NCBI GenBank assembly: GCA_035690485.1
Contig: DASSKL010000093.1
Location: forward strand, 1 to 57,218
DNA: 57,218 bases
Direction: 5' to 3'
Origin: Mycobacteriales bacterium
GTDB taxonomy: Bacteria > Actinomycetota > Actinomycetes > JAFAQI01 > DASSKL01
The notes under the pieces are model-generated. The model did no database searches. It saw nothing but the letters and a program-made list of their open reading frames with translations, and was not told where the DNA came from. Shown here in pieces: positions 8,591 through 15,783 of the stretch (its first letter is position 1; the number at the start of each line of letters is the position of its first letter). Made by a program: the position numbers and the translations under genes.

Positions 8591-10702
8591 TCACAGCCCG
8601 AAGAAGCCGCGCTTCTTCGTCTTGCGATCGGCGGTGGTGGCGGTCCGCTGCTGCGGCGCGACCCGTGCCGGAGTCGGTGCGGGCGCGGGCTCATCGTCGA
8701 TGCCGAGCGACGAGAGCTCCCGCAGCAGGGCAGCCGTGTCGGTGTGCTCGCGGTCGACCGCCGGGCGCGCCGGCGGCGGCTCGACGGTCCGGGCGGCGGA
8801 CGGCTCGAACTCGTCGTGCGCGTCGTGCGCGTCGTGCTCGGGAGCCGGGGTCGGCTCGTCCACGGGTTCGCGGGCGGCCAGCTCCGACAGCAGTGCCGCG
8901 GCGGCGCTCTGCTGCTCGGCCCGTTGGCGCAGGTCGTCGGGTGACAGCTGCGGCTCGTCGAGGACGAGCTCGGCCGCGGTCTCCGGCTCGCTGTGCTCCT
9001 CGGACTGTGCCGCCACGAGCGGTTCGTCGAGGGCGGCGAGGGCGGCGAACTCCGCGAGTGCCGAAGGATTCGGCGCGGGCGCCGGCGTCCCGACCGTGAA
9101 GTACGTGTCCGCGAACTCGGCCACGGTCATGTCCTCGACCGCGGCCTCCTGGAACGCAGCGAGGTCGAAGACGGCGCCGTCGTCGTCGTTCTCGGCGGCG
9201 CTGTCGTTCGACGGGTCGTCCTCGAGGGCGGTGTCGTCGAAGAAGTCCTGGACGGCCGCCAAGGACGCGTCCGGGTCCATGTCTTCGACCGTGTCCACGG
9301 ACTCGACCGGGTCCACATCTTCGCCCCAGTCAGCATCGTCGGCCGTGTCCACGGGCTCGACCAGGTCCACGTCTTCGACCGTGTCCACGTCTTCGACCGT
9401 GTCCACGGGCTCGACCGGGTCCACGGGCTCGACCAGCTCGGTCGCCCACGAGTCCTCGACCTCGAAGGAATCGAACGTCGGCGGCTCGTCCGTGGCCTCC
9501 TGGCCGGACTCCCGCGCGACGTCGTCGGTGACATCGCCGGTGGCGGCGCGGGACGTCTCCTCGGCCACCTCGTCCAGAGCGGCACCCGCCGGCTCTGCCG
9601 GAGCCTCGTCGTCGAACGGCTCGGGAATCCGGTCGGCTGCGACGTCGGTCGGCTCCTCGGCGCCGGCTGCCTGGCCGGGCACGAGCGAGATCACCGGCGC
9701 CAGGGGTTCCGTGTCCACCCGGTGGGCGGCCACTTCCTCCAGCGCCTGGTGGTGCATCGCCTCGGCCATCGCATGGGCGGCCGCGAGCTCGGCTGCCGCA
9801 GCCGCACGGATCTGCTGTTGGCGGCGCCGGTCCTCGTCGTCGGAGACGGTCGCCGCTGCCGCCGGTTGGCGGCGCAGCTCCGCCGGTACGGCGTAGGGGT
9901 CGGGTGAGGCGTCGGGTGCCGGGCCCAGCACGTTGGCCAGCGCCTGGGAGACCCGGGCCAGCGACGTACCGAAGTCGGTGTCCTCCTCGCGGGGCCGGCC
10001 GTCGGAGAACTCGACGAGGCCCGCTTCCATCAGCCGCAGCAGCACCCGGCCGGCCTCGAAGAGCGTGTGCCCGCACTCGTAGGCGAGCTCGCCCACCGTC
10101 CGCCGGCCGTCCACCTTGCACAGCAACGACCAGGCGTCGGCGTCGAGCGCCATCTCGGCCGCGCCGCCACGGGTGGCGAGCATGGGCACGACCCACGGGC
10201 CGGGCACCACCGTGCAGATCTCGCCCCAGGTCGTCGACCGCTGCTGGAGCGAGTCGACCAGCTCCTCCACCGAGGTCGGCGGTACGAGCTCGTCGCGCGT
10301 CGCCTCCTCCTGGCGGAAGCGCCAGGTGCCCGACTGCCAGCCGAGCAGGTCCCAGACCGCGTCGCGCAGCTGCTCGCCGACGATCCGTTCGATGACGCCC
10401 TGGTCGATGAAGCCCAGGTAGACCAGCAGCTCGCCCAGCCGCCAGCCCTGCAGCTCGGTGCGCTGCACCTCCAGGGCCTCGGCGAGCGCGTCGGGCGCGA
10501 GCTCTCCGGAGGAGACCAGGCGGGCGCCCAGCCGGCGCCAGCGTCCGGGCACGTTCACCGAGTAGATGCAGCCCGAGCGCAGGTAGACGCGAGCCTCCCG
10601 GTCCTCCGGGTCGACCACGTGCAGGCAGCCCGTGACGGCGTCGTCGGCGAGCGACCGCAGCACCGGCAGGAGGGGTGCGGTCGTCAGCTCGCCCTTCCGC
10701 AC
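8591..10702 (-). CDS. PATAN/DUF4388-type protein with long acidic repeat-bearing tail
   Basis: The GTG at 10702 is preceded by a strong Shine-Dalgarno (GAGGAGG, 6 bases upstream), giving about 703 residues; the frame upstream is non-coding. Residues 1-110 read like a DUF4388 (PatA N-terminal-like, PATAN) domain: GELTTAPLLPVLRSLADD, then GCLHVVDPEDREARVYLRSG and LGELLVYLGFIDQGVIERIV. A winged-helix-like region follows (DADAWSLLCKVDGRRTVGEL). The remaining 400-plus residues are acidic and of low complexity, with a short VE-P/D-VD repeat and a basic end (KTKKRGFFGL). PATAN proteins occur in bacterial signalling and small-GTPase systems. No GTPase or chemotaxis gene is next to it, and the role is unknown. 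It diverges from the RsiG gene. Confidence 0.75.
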   Translation of the reverse strand: MRKGELTTAPLLPVLRSLADDAVTGCLHVVDPEDREARVYLRSGCIYSVNVPGRWRRLGARLVSSGELAPDALAEALEVQRTELQGWRLGELLVYLGFIDQGVIERIVGEQLRDAVWDLLGWQSGTWRFRQEEATRDELVPPTSVEELVDSLQQRSTTWGEICTVVPGPWVVPMLATRGGAAEMALDADAWSLLCKVDGRRTVGELAYECGHTLFEAGRVLLRLMEAGLVEFSDGRPREEDTDFGTSLARVSQALANVLGPAPDASPDPYAVPAELRRQPAAAATVSDDEDRRRQQQIRAAAAAELAAAHAMAEAMHHQALEEVAAHRVDTEPLAPVISLVPGQAAGAEEPTDVAADRIPEPFDDEAPAEPAGAALDEVAEETSRAATGDVTDDVARESGQEATDEPPTFDSFEVEDSWATELVEPVDPVEPVDTVEDVDTVEDVDLVEPVDTADDADWGEDVDPVESVDTVEDMDPDASLAAVQDFFDDTALEDDPSNDSAAENDDDGAVFDLAAFQEAAVEDMTVAEFADTYFTVGTPAPAPNPSALAEFAALAALDEPLVAAQSEEHSEPETAAELVLDEPQLSPDDLRQRAEQQSAAAALLSELAAREPVDEPTPAPEHDAHDAHDEFEPSAARTVEPPPARPAVDREHTDTAALLRELSSLGIDDEPAPAPTPARVAPQQRTATTADRKTKKRGFFGL
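9278..9436. repeat. In-frame 18-bp tandem repeats coding for an acidic VE(D/P)VD motif
   Basis: About eight imperfect 18-base units of the kind GTCTTCGACCGTGTCCAC (plus strand) lie head to tail. Read on the minus strand they give Val-Glu-(Asp/Pro)-Val-Asp-Thr-type hexapeptides. The 18-bp length keeps the frame, so copy number can change without breaking the protein. This is a coding minisatellite inside the DUF4388 gene, not a CRISPR: there are no spacers. Confidence 0.8.
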
Positions 10703-10846
10703 GTACGGCCTCCTCGCCGGCTCACGCACGTCCCGGACGCGGGCGGGACGTATCACGGTGGATGTAGGTGAGGCATCGGCAGCAACCGGTCGGGTGTTGA
10801 GCGTCCTGGGGCCTACGCTGTGCGGCAGCGGACCGGAGGGAGCGAC

Positions 10847-11407
10847 GTGGCAGACGACACGACTGGGCAGCCGGCGGGCAACCGCCGGATCGACCGGGTG
10901 CTGTCCGCGGGCTACCTCAAGGGGCTGTCCGCCCGGACGCTCGAGGAGGTGCGCGCCATGCGCGCCGACGCCGAGCAGGAAGAGGTCGATCTCTCCTACC
11001 TGCGCCGTTTGCTGCAAGGCCGGGTCGACATCCTGCGTGCGGAGCTCGCCCGCCGCGCCGGCACCTCCACCAGCAGCCTCGTCGAGGACCTGCCGAAGAT
11101 CCTCGCCGACGATGGCCGTGGGGGGGCTCGTGGCATGGGCCGTCACGCAGCACTCGAACCCTCGCGCGCCGACGCCCACCGCCGCTACGTGGAGGCGCTG
11201 GTCGCCGACGTCGAGCTCTCCGACGTGGCGGCCCTCCCGGTCGAGGAGCTCGAGCGCGCGCTCGGCCTCTTCGAGCGCGAGGAGCGGGACGTCTCCGACC
11301 AGCGGCGGCGGGTGCAGCAGGTGATGGACGCGTGCACGGCGGAGATCGCGCGCCGTTACCGCGACGGCGAGGCCGATGTCTCGCAGCTGCTCAGGGAGCG
11401 CTCCTGA
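10847..11407 (+). CDS. rsiG: RsiG-type c-di-GMP-binding anti-sigma factor
   Basis: GTG at 10847 with GGAGGG six bases upstream gives 186 residues. The protein is a predicted antiparallel helical pair. Each half carries a perfect E(X)3S(X)2R(X)3Q(X)3D signature: residues 46-61 (EVDLSYLRRLLQGRVD) and 146-161 (ERDVSDQRRRVQQVMD). In Streptomyces, RsiG uses exactly these two motifs to bind a c-di-GMP dimer, and the loaded form holds the sporulation sigma factor WhiG. The match of all ten motif residues makes ligand binding very likely. WhiG itself is not in the window. The protein diverges from the DUF4388 gene across a 144-base gap. A diguanylate cyclase lies 11.6 kb downstream. Which sigma factor it controls in this organism is inferred. 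Confidence 0.88.
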   Translation: MADDTTGQPAGNRRIDRVLSAGYLKGLSARTLEEVRAMRADAEQEEVDLSYLRRLLQGRVDILRAELARRAGTSTSSLVEDLPKILADDGRGGARGMGRHAALEPSRADAHRRYVEALVADVELSDVAALPVEELERALGLFEREERDVSDQRRRVQQVMDACTAEIARRYRDGEADVSQLLRERS

Positions 11408-11447
11408 CGGAGTGAGACACGTCACGCCCCAGGTGCTTGCTGCACGC

Positions 11448-11476
11448 TTGCAACTGCTAGCACTTCGGCGTACGGT
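11448..11476 (+). promoter_or_regulatory. SigA-type promoter for a leaderless XRE-regulator message
   Basis: TTGCAA (11448-11453) and TACGGT (11471-11476) are separated by exactly 17 bases. The ATG of the regulator begins 6 bases after the -10 box, where transcription would start, so the message is probably leaderless. No Shine-Dalgarno is present, which agrees. The repeated TTGC/GCAA words around 11435-11455 could be an operator for the regulator itself. Confidence 0.6.
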
Positions 11477-11482
11477 TGCCGT

Positions 11483-11878
11483 ATGGCGACTCTGAACGTG
11501 CGCGACCTCGGGGAGTACATCCGCGAGCAGCGCAACAACGCTCAGATCTCGCTGCGCCAGCTGGCGAAGCTCGCCGGCGTGTCGAACCCGTACCTGTCGC
11601 AGATCGAGCGGGGCGTCCGCAAGCCGAGCGCCGAGATTCTGCAGCAGATCGCCAAGGCGTTGCGCATCTCCGCCGAGGCGCTCTACGTGCAGGCCGGCAT
11701 CCTCGAGGAGCGCTTCGTCGACAGCGACGTGCCGGTCGCCGTCCTCAGCGACCCGCAGATCACCGAGCGGCAGAAGCAGGTGCTGATCGAGATCTACGAG
11801 TCGTTCCGCAAGGAGAACGACGCCCGTGCGGCCGAGCCGCCCGCGACATCGCCCCACGCAGACACGCAGGCCGGCTGA
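11483..11878 (+). CDS. XRE-family transcriptional regulator (Rv0474-like)
   Basis: A 131-residue protein with an N-terminal Cro/CI-type helix-turn-helix: IREQRNNAQISLRQLAKLAG, then VSNPYLSQIERG and KPSAEILQQIAKAL. The C-terminal half is helical and charged (ITERQKQVLIEIYESFRKEN). The gene sits directly upstream of an HbhA-like gene, the same pair as Rv0474-Rv0475 in Mycobacterium tuberculosis, which supports the assignment. The ATG start matches the promoter described just upstream. It probably controls itself and perhaps the downstream gene, which is 52 bases away; this is inferred from position. Confidence 0.88.
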   Translation: MATLNVRDLGEYIREQRNNAQISLRQLAKLAGVSNPYLSQIERGVRKPSAEILQQIAKALRISAEALYVQAGILEERFVDSDVPVAVLSDPQITERQKQVLIEIYESFRKENDARAAEPPATSPHADTQAG

Positions 11879-11930
11879 CCGCGGCCACCTCAGACCCCCC
11901 TGTCGAAAGACCACAGTGAAGGAGCACCAC

Positions 11931-12338
11931 ATGGCAACCGCCACCAAGAAGACCATCCCGGCCGAGCGCAAGCCGTTCTACGCCCTGGCCGGCGCCGGCG
12001 ACCTCGCCGTCGCGAAGCTGCGTGACCTGCCGGTCGAGCTGCAGAAGCAGCTGGCCAAGGTCCCGGTCGAGCTGGCGAAGCTGCCCGCTCAGGTGCAGCA
12101 GGGTGCCGCACAGGTCCAGAAGACCGTGCAGCAGCGCTTCGCCGAGGGCCAGAAGCTGCCGGGCCAGGTCCAGAACCGCGCCACCGTCGTCCAGGCGATC
12201 GCGACCGGTCTCTACGGCGAGCTCGCGACCCGCGGCGAGAAGGCGATCGGCCAGCTGCGCCGCGAGGCCAAGGGTCGGGCGAAGACCGCCGCCAAGAACA
12301 CCACGAAGTCGGCGGCCGAGCGGGCCCAGGCCAGCTGA
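11931..12338 (+). CDS. HbhA-like helical surface protein with Lys/Ala-rich tail
   Basis: The ATG at 11931 has a good Shine-Dalgarno (AAGGAG) and gives 135 residues. The protein is a long amphipathic helix with repeated LPxxLQKQLAKVPVELAKLP segments and a basic Lys/Ala/Arg-rich C-terminus (GRAKTAAKNTTKSAAERAQ). Mycobacterial HbhA has the same plan, with a Lys/Pro/Ala-rich heparin-binding end, but is longer (about 199 residues), and the tail here is shorter and poorer in proline. Synteny with the XRE regulator supports homology. In free-living actinobacteria the family role is unclear (lipid-body or envelope binding has been proposed for mycobacterial HbhA), so adhesion should not be assumed. 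A strong terminator follows. Confidence 0.8.
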   Translation: MATATKKTIPAERKPFYALAGAGDLAVAKLRDLPVELQKQLAKVPVELAKLPAQVQQGAAQVQKTVQQRFAEGQKLPGQVQNRATVVQAIATGLYGELATRGEKAIGQLRREAKGRAKTAAKNTTKSAAERAQAS

Positions 12339-12355
12339 CGGGCCACCCCTCGCGC

Positions 12356-12388
12356 GAGGCTCTCCGGGACCAGCTCCCGGGGAGCCTC
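12356..12388 (+). terminator. Strong hairpin terminator after the HbhA-like gene
   Basis: A 14-bp stem (GAGGCTCTCCGGGA with TCCCGGGGAGCCTC, one G-T pair) closes on a 5-base loop 17 bases after the stop and is followed by GTCCGTTTCC. It lies between convergent genes and probably ends the XRE-hbhA transcript; it could also serve the SDR gene on the other strand. Confidence 0.8.
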
Positions 12389-12419
12389 GTCCGTTTCCTG
12401 GGCTGCGAGCGGCTCGCTG

Positions 12420-13229
12420 CTACCCGACGTTGACGCCCTGGCCCCCGTCGACCGGCAGCAGCGCGCCGGTCACGAAGCCGGCTTCGTCGCTCGCCAGGTA
12501 GAGGGCCGCGTAGGCGACGTCCCAGGCGGTGCCCTGCCGGTGGCCGAGCGGCACCATCGCGGCCCGTCGTGAGGCGTAGTCCTCCCGGTCGACGCCGAGC
12601 GCCGCGGCCGGCGCGTCGACGGCCATCGGGGTGTCCATGAGCCCCGGCATGATGGCGTTGACCCGGATGCCGTGGCGCGCGTTGCTGATCGCCAGCTGCT
12701 GGGTCATCGCGTTGACCGCCGCCTTCGTCACCTTGTAGGCGAACAGCGGCGTGGCCGCGATGGCGGCCAGCGACGAGACGTTGACGACCGCGCCGACCTG
12801 CTGCTCCCGCATCACCGGCAGCACGTGCTTGCAGGTCAGCCACATGCCGGTCAGGTTGGTGTCGACGATCCGCCGCCAGTTGTCCTCGCTGAGCTTCACC
12901 GCGCTGTTGTCGCCCGCACCGATGCCGACGTTGTTGTGCAGCACGTCGATGCGACCGAACCGCTCGACCGACTCGGCGGCGATCCGCCGGCAGTCGTCCT
13001 CGCGGGTGATGTCGGCGGTGACGGCGTACGCCGTGCCGCCCTCGCCGGCCACCATCCGCACGGTCTCCGCGGCACTGTCGCCGTGCCGGTCGACGCAGAC
13101 CACCGACGCGCCCTCGCGGGCGAACAGCATCGAGGTCGCCCGTCCGTTGCCGATCGTCGCACCGGGTGTCTGGCCCGCGCCGACGACCACCGCCACCTTG
13201 CCCGCCAACCGGTCCGTCACCCGGCGCAC
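12420..13229 (-). CDS. Short-chain dehydrogenase/reductase
   Basis: A 269-residue SDR. The Rossmann glycine motif VVVGAGQTPGATIGNG is an extended form with an insert compared with the usual TGxxxGIG. An Asp after strand 2 (VVCVDRHGD) suggests NAD(H) preference. The NNVG segment, the Ser of VVNVSSLAA and the FAYKVTK (YxxxK) catalytic pair are all present. The C-terminus GALLPVDGGQGVNVG is typical of SDRs acting on hydroxy-acyl or steroid-like substrates, but the substrate is unknown. The GTG at 13229 is used; a second GTG at 13220 fits equally well. It diverges from the aldo/keto reductase gene with a 41-base gap. Confidence 0.88.
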   Translation of the reverse strand: MRRVTDRLAGKVAVVVGAGQTPGATIGNGRATSMLFAREGASVVCVDRHGDSAAETVRMVAGEGGTAYAVTADITREDDCRRIAAESVERFGRIDVLHNNVGIGAGDNSAVKLSEDNWRRIVDTNLTGMWLTCKHVLPVMREQQVGAVVNVSSLAAIAATPLFAYKVTKAAVNAMTQQLAISNARHGIRVNAIMPGLMDTPMAVDAPAAALGVDREDYASRRAAMVPLGHRQGTAWDVAYAALYLASDEAGFVTGALLPVDGGQGVNVG

Positions 13230-13270
13230 GCTACGGCAGCGGCGGCCGGTCGGGCCTCTAAGGTCGGCGT

Positions 13271-14227
13271 ATGCGCTACCGCCAGCTCGGTGACTCCGGC
13301 CTGACCGTCTCCGTCGTCGGTCTCGGCTGCAACAACTTCGGCCGCCGCATCGGCCTCGACGCGACGCACGCGGTCGTCGACGCGGCGCTCGAGGAGGGCG
13401 TGACGCTGCTCGACACGTCGGACTCCTACGGGGAGTCCGAGACGCTGCTCGGCGAGGTGCTCGAGGGCCGCCGCGACCAGGTGGTGCTGGCGACGAAGTT
13501 CGGGTCCTACCTGGGCGGGCGGCTCGGCCCGGACCGGGAGGCGCGGGCGTCCCGGCGCTACATCCGCAGCGCCGTCGAGTCGTCGTTGCGGCGGCTGCGC
13601 ACCGACTACATCGACCTCTACCAGCTGCACCGTCCCGACGGCATCACGCCGATCGAGGAGACGCTGTCGGCCCTCGATGACCTCGTGCGCGAGGGCAAGG
13701 TGCGCTACGTCGGCTCGTCCAACTTCACCGCCTGGCAGGTCGCCGACGCCGACTGGACCGCGCAGGCCGGTGGGCTGACCCGCTTCGTCAGCGCGCAGAA
13801 CCACTACAGCCTGCTGCAGCGCAACGCCGAGCGCGAGCTGATCCCGGCCTGCGCACGGTTCGGCGTCGGGATGCTGCCGTTCTTCCCGCTGGCCAACGGC
13901 TTGCTGACCGGCAAGTACCACCGCGGTGAGACCCCGCCACCCGGGACCCGCCTGGCCGACCGGCCCGAGGCCTTCAACGACAAGACCTTCGACACGATCG
14001 AGGCGTTGGACGACTACGCGTCCGCCCGGGGCGTGACGATCCTCGACGTCGCGATCGGCGGGCTGGCCGCGCAGCCGACCGTCGGCAGCGTCATCGCGGG
14101 CGCGACGAAGCCGGACCAGGTGCGTGACAACTGCCGCGCGGGCGAGTGGATCCCGACCGACGAGGACCTCGCCGCCCTGCACAAGATCGTCCCGTCCCAC
14201 TTGCCGGCGAACCTGGTCGGCACCTGA
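13271..14227 (+). CDS. Aldo/keto reductase
   Basis: A 318-residue AKR with the family markers in order: start MRYRQLGDSGLTVSVVGLGC, catalytic Asp/Tyr (LLDTSDSYGESETLLG), Lys (VVLATKFG), the IDLYQLHRPD segment that supplies the His, and the NADPH-binding end (GSVIAGATKPDQVRDN). The sequence is like the YajO/potassium-channel beta subgroup that reduces aldehydes or quinones with NADPH. Substrate is not evident. It diverges from the SDR gene and converges on the glycerol operon, with a shared terminator hairpin between. Confidence 0.9.
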   Translation: MRYRQLGDSGLTVSVVGLGCNNFGRRIGLDATHAVVDAALEEGVTLLDTSDSYGESETLLGEVLEGRRDQVVLATKFGSYLGGRLGPDREARASRRYIRSAVESSLRRLRTDYIDLYQLHRPDGITPIEETLSALDDLVREGKVRYVGSSNFTAWQVADADWTAQAGGLTRFVSAQNHYSLLQRNAERELIPACARFGVGMLPFFPLANGLLTGKYHRGETPPPGTRLADRPEAFNDKTFDTIEALDDYASARGVTILDVAIGGLAAQPTVGSVIAGATKPDQVRDNCRAGEWIPTDEDLAALHKIVPSHLPANLVGT

Positions 14228-14251
14228 GCCCTACCGGTCCACCCGGCGCCC

Positions 14252-14311
14252 ACTTGTCCGTCGGTAGCGGGCCTGCGCGGGCCCTTGTGACCCCCTTACC
14301 GGCGGACAAGT
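14252..14311. terminator. Bidirectional terminator hairpin between convergent genes
   Basis: A 15-bp inverted repeat (ACTTGTCCGTCGGTA and TACCGGCGGACAAGT, one mismatch) encloses a second hairpin, GGGCC with GGCCC, around 14269-14284. It lies between the ends of the aldo/keto reductase and the glycerol-kinase-like gene and would work in both directions. Confidence 0.7.
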
Positions 14312-14328
14312 TCGGGGTGGCGCAGCGG

Positions 14329-15771
14329 TCAGAACTCCAGGGCGGACAGGTCGGGCAGCCAACCGCCGGCGCGGCGTACGGCTTCCTTCCACTGGTCACG
14401 GTCGAGGCTCCCTGCCGGCTCGACCACGGCGCGGGGCTTCCAGGCGGCGGCGATGTCGTCCTCGTCCTTCCAGGCCCCGGTCGACAACCCGGCCAGGAAC
14501 CCGGCCCCGAGCGTCGTCGCGTCGCGCACCGGTGAGAGCTCTATCGGCCGCTGCGTCGCGTCGGCCAGCGCCCGCACGAACGTCGGGTTCTGCGACATCC
14601 CGCCGTCGACGCGCAGGCTGCGGATCTCGATCTGGCCGTCGGCCTCGGCCGCGTCGGCCAGCTCGGCGCCCCGCAGCGCGATGCCCTCGAGCACGGCCCG
14701 CACGACCTGCGGCCGGCCCGACCCGCGGCTGAGCCCGAGCAGCGCGCCACGGGCGCCGTAGTCCCACGCCGGTGCGCCGAGCCCGAGCAGTGCCGGGACG
14801 AAGACGACGCCTTCCGAGGTCTCGCAGCGAGCGGCCACGTCGTGCGACTGCGCCGGTGTGTCGATGAGGCCGAGGTCGTCGCGCAGCCACGAGACGCAGG
14901 TGCCGGCGGCGAGCATCACCGCCTCCGTGCCCCAGGTCAGCCGGCCGTCCCGGGACCAGGCCACGACCGGGAAGCAGCCCTGCCCCCCGCGGCGGTCGAA
15001 GGTCGGCCGCTCCGGGCCGACGCAGACGTCGAGCATCGCGCCGGTGCCGAACGTCGCCTTGGCCAGGCCCGGGTGCAGGCAGCCCTGCCCCACCAGCGAG
15101 CCCTGCTGGTCGCCGACGAGGGCGGTGATCGGCGGTGCGCCGGGCAGGGCGAGCGCTGCGCCGTACGCCGACGCGGAGTCCTGCACGGTTGGCAGGTACG
15201 ACACGGGGATGTTCAGCGCGGCGAGCACCTTGTCGTTCCAGCCGGTCCCGTCCGGGGTGCGCAGGCCGGTGACGCCGGCGTTGGTGTGGTCGGTCGCGTG
15301 CACCGCGCCGCCGGAGAGCGTCCAGGCGACCCACGTGTCGACGGTGCCGAACGCGAGGTCGCGGGTCCGGCCCGGGTCGGCCGCGTCGAGCAGCGCGGCC
15401 AGCTTCGTGGCCGACTCGTTGGGCGCCAGCAGGATGCCCTGGCCGCGCAGCTCGAGACAGGTGAACACCGTGCGCAGGTCCTGCCAGCCGATGCCGGGAC
15501 CGACGGGCTCGCCGGTAGCCCGGTCCCACAGGATCGTCGACGCGCGCTGGTTGGTGATGCCGACGGCGTCGACCGGCCCGGCGTCGTCGAGAGCCCGGTG
15601 CGCGACGTCGAGCACCGCCCGGGCCATCGCGGCGGCGTCGAACTCGACCATGCCTGGTGCCGGCGAGTCCGGCAGCAGCTCGCGGTAGTGCTCGACGGCG
15701 ATCGTCGCGTCGGGACGGACGACGGCTGCACGCAGCCCGCTGGTGCCGACGTCGACGACGAGGACGCTCAT
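14329..15771 (-). CDS. glpK: FGGY-family carbohydrate kinase, glycerol kinase-like
   Basis: A 480-residue FGGY kinase. The N-terminal phosphate-binding segment is SVLVVDVGTSGLRAAVV; the substrate-domain segments include GITNQRASTILWDRATGEP and GIGWQDLRT; the C-terminal ATP-binding part has LRVDGGMSQNPTFVRALAD. Glycerol kinases share the pattern, although the first lines (GTSGLRAAVV rather than GTTSSR) differ from classic GlpK, so another polyol is possible. It is the last gene of a minus-strand run behind glpD and an AGPS-like flavoprotein, with a 12-base gap, which favours glycerol. ATP-dependent phosphorylation to glycerol 3-phosphate is inferred. Confidence 0.8.
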   Translation of the reverse strand: MSVLVVDVGTSGLRAAVVRPDATIAVEHYRELLPDSPAPGMVEFDAAAMARAVLDVAHRALDDAGPVDAVGITNQRASTILWDRATGEPVGPGIGWQDLRTVFTCLELRGQGILLAPNESATKLAALLDAADPGRTRDLAFGTVDTWVAWTLSGGAVHATDHTNAGVTGLRTPDGTGWNDKVLAALNIPVSYLPTVQDSASAYGAALALPGAPPITALVGDQQGSLVGQGCLHPGLAKATFGTGAMLDVCVGPERPTFDRRGGQGCFPVVAWSRDGRLTWGTEAVMLAAGTCVSWLRDDLGLIDTPAQSHDVAARCETSEGVVFVPALLGLGAPAWDYGARGALLGLSRGSGRPQVVRAVLEGIALRGAELADAAEADGQIEIRSLRVDGGMSQNPTFVRALADATQRPIELSPVRDATTLGAGFLAGLSTGAWKDEDDIAAAWKPRAVVEPAGSLDRDQWKEAVRRAGGWLPDLSALEF

Positions 15772-15783
15772 GTGCGGAGGCTC

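Noticed and set aside
6424-9099. An 891-codon plus-strand frame across two minus-strand genes
   Set aside because: Antisense to sedolisin and the DUF4388 gene; no family features.
9278-9436. CRISPR-like repeats
   Set aside because: Repeats are in-frame 18-mers inside a coding gene and have no spacers.
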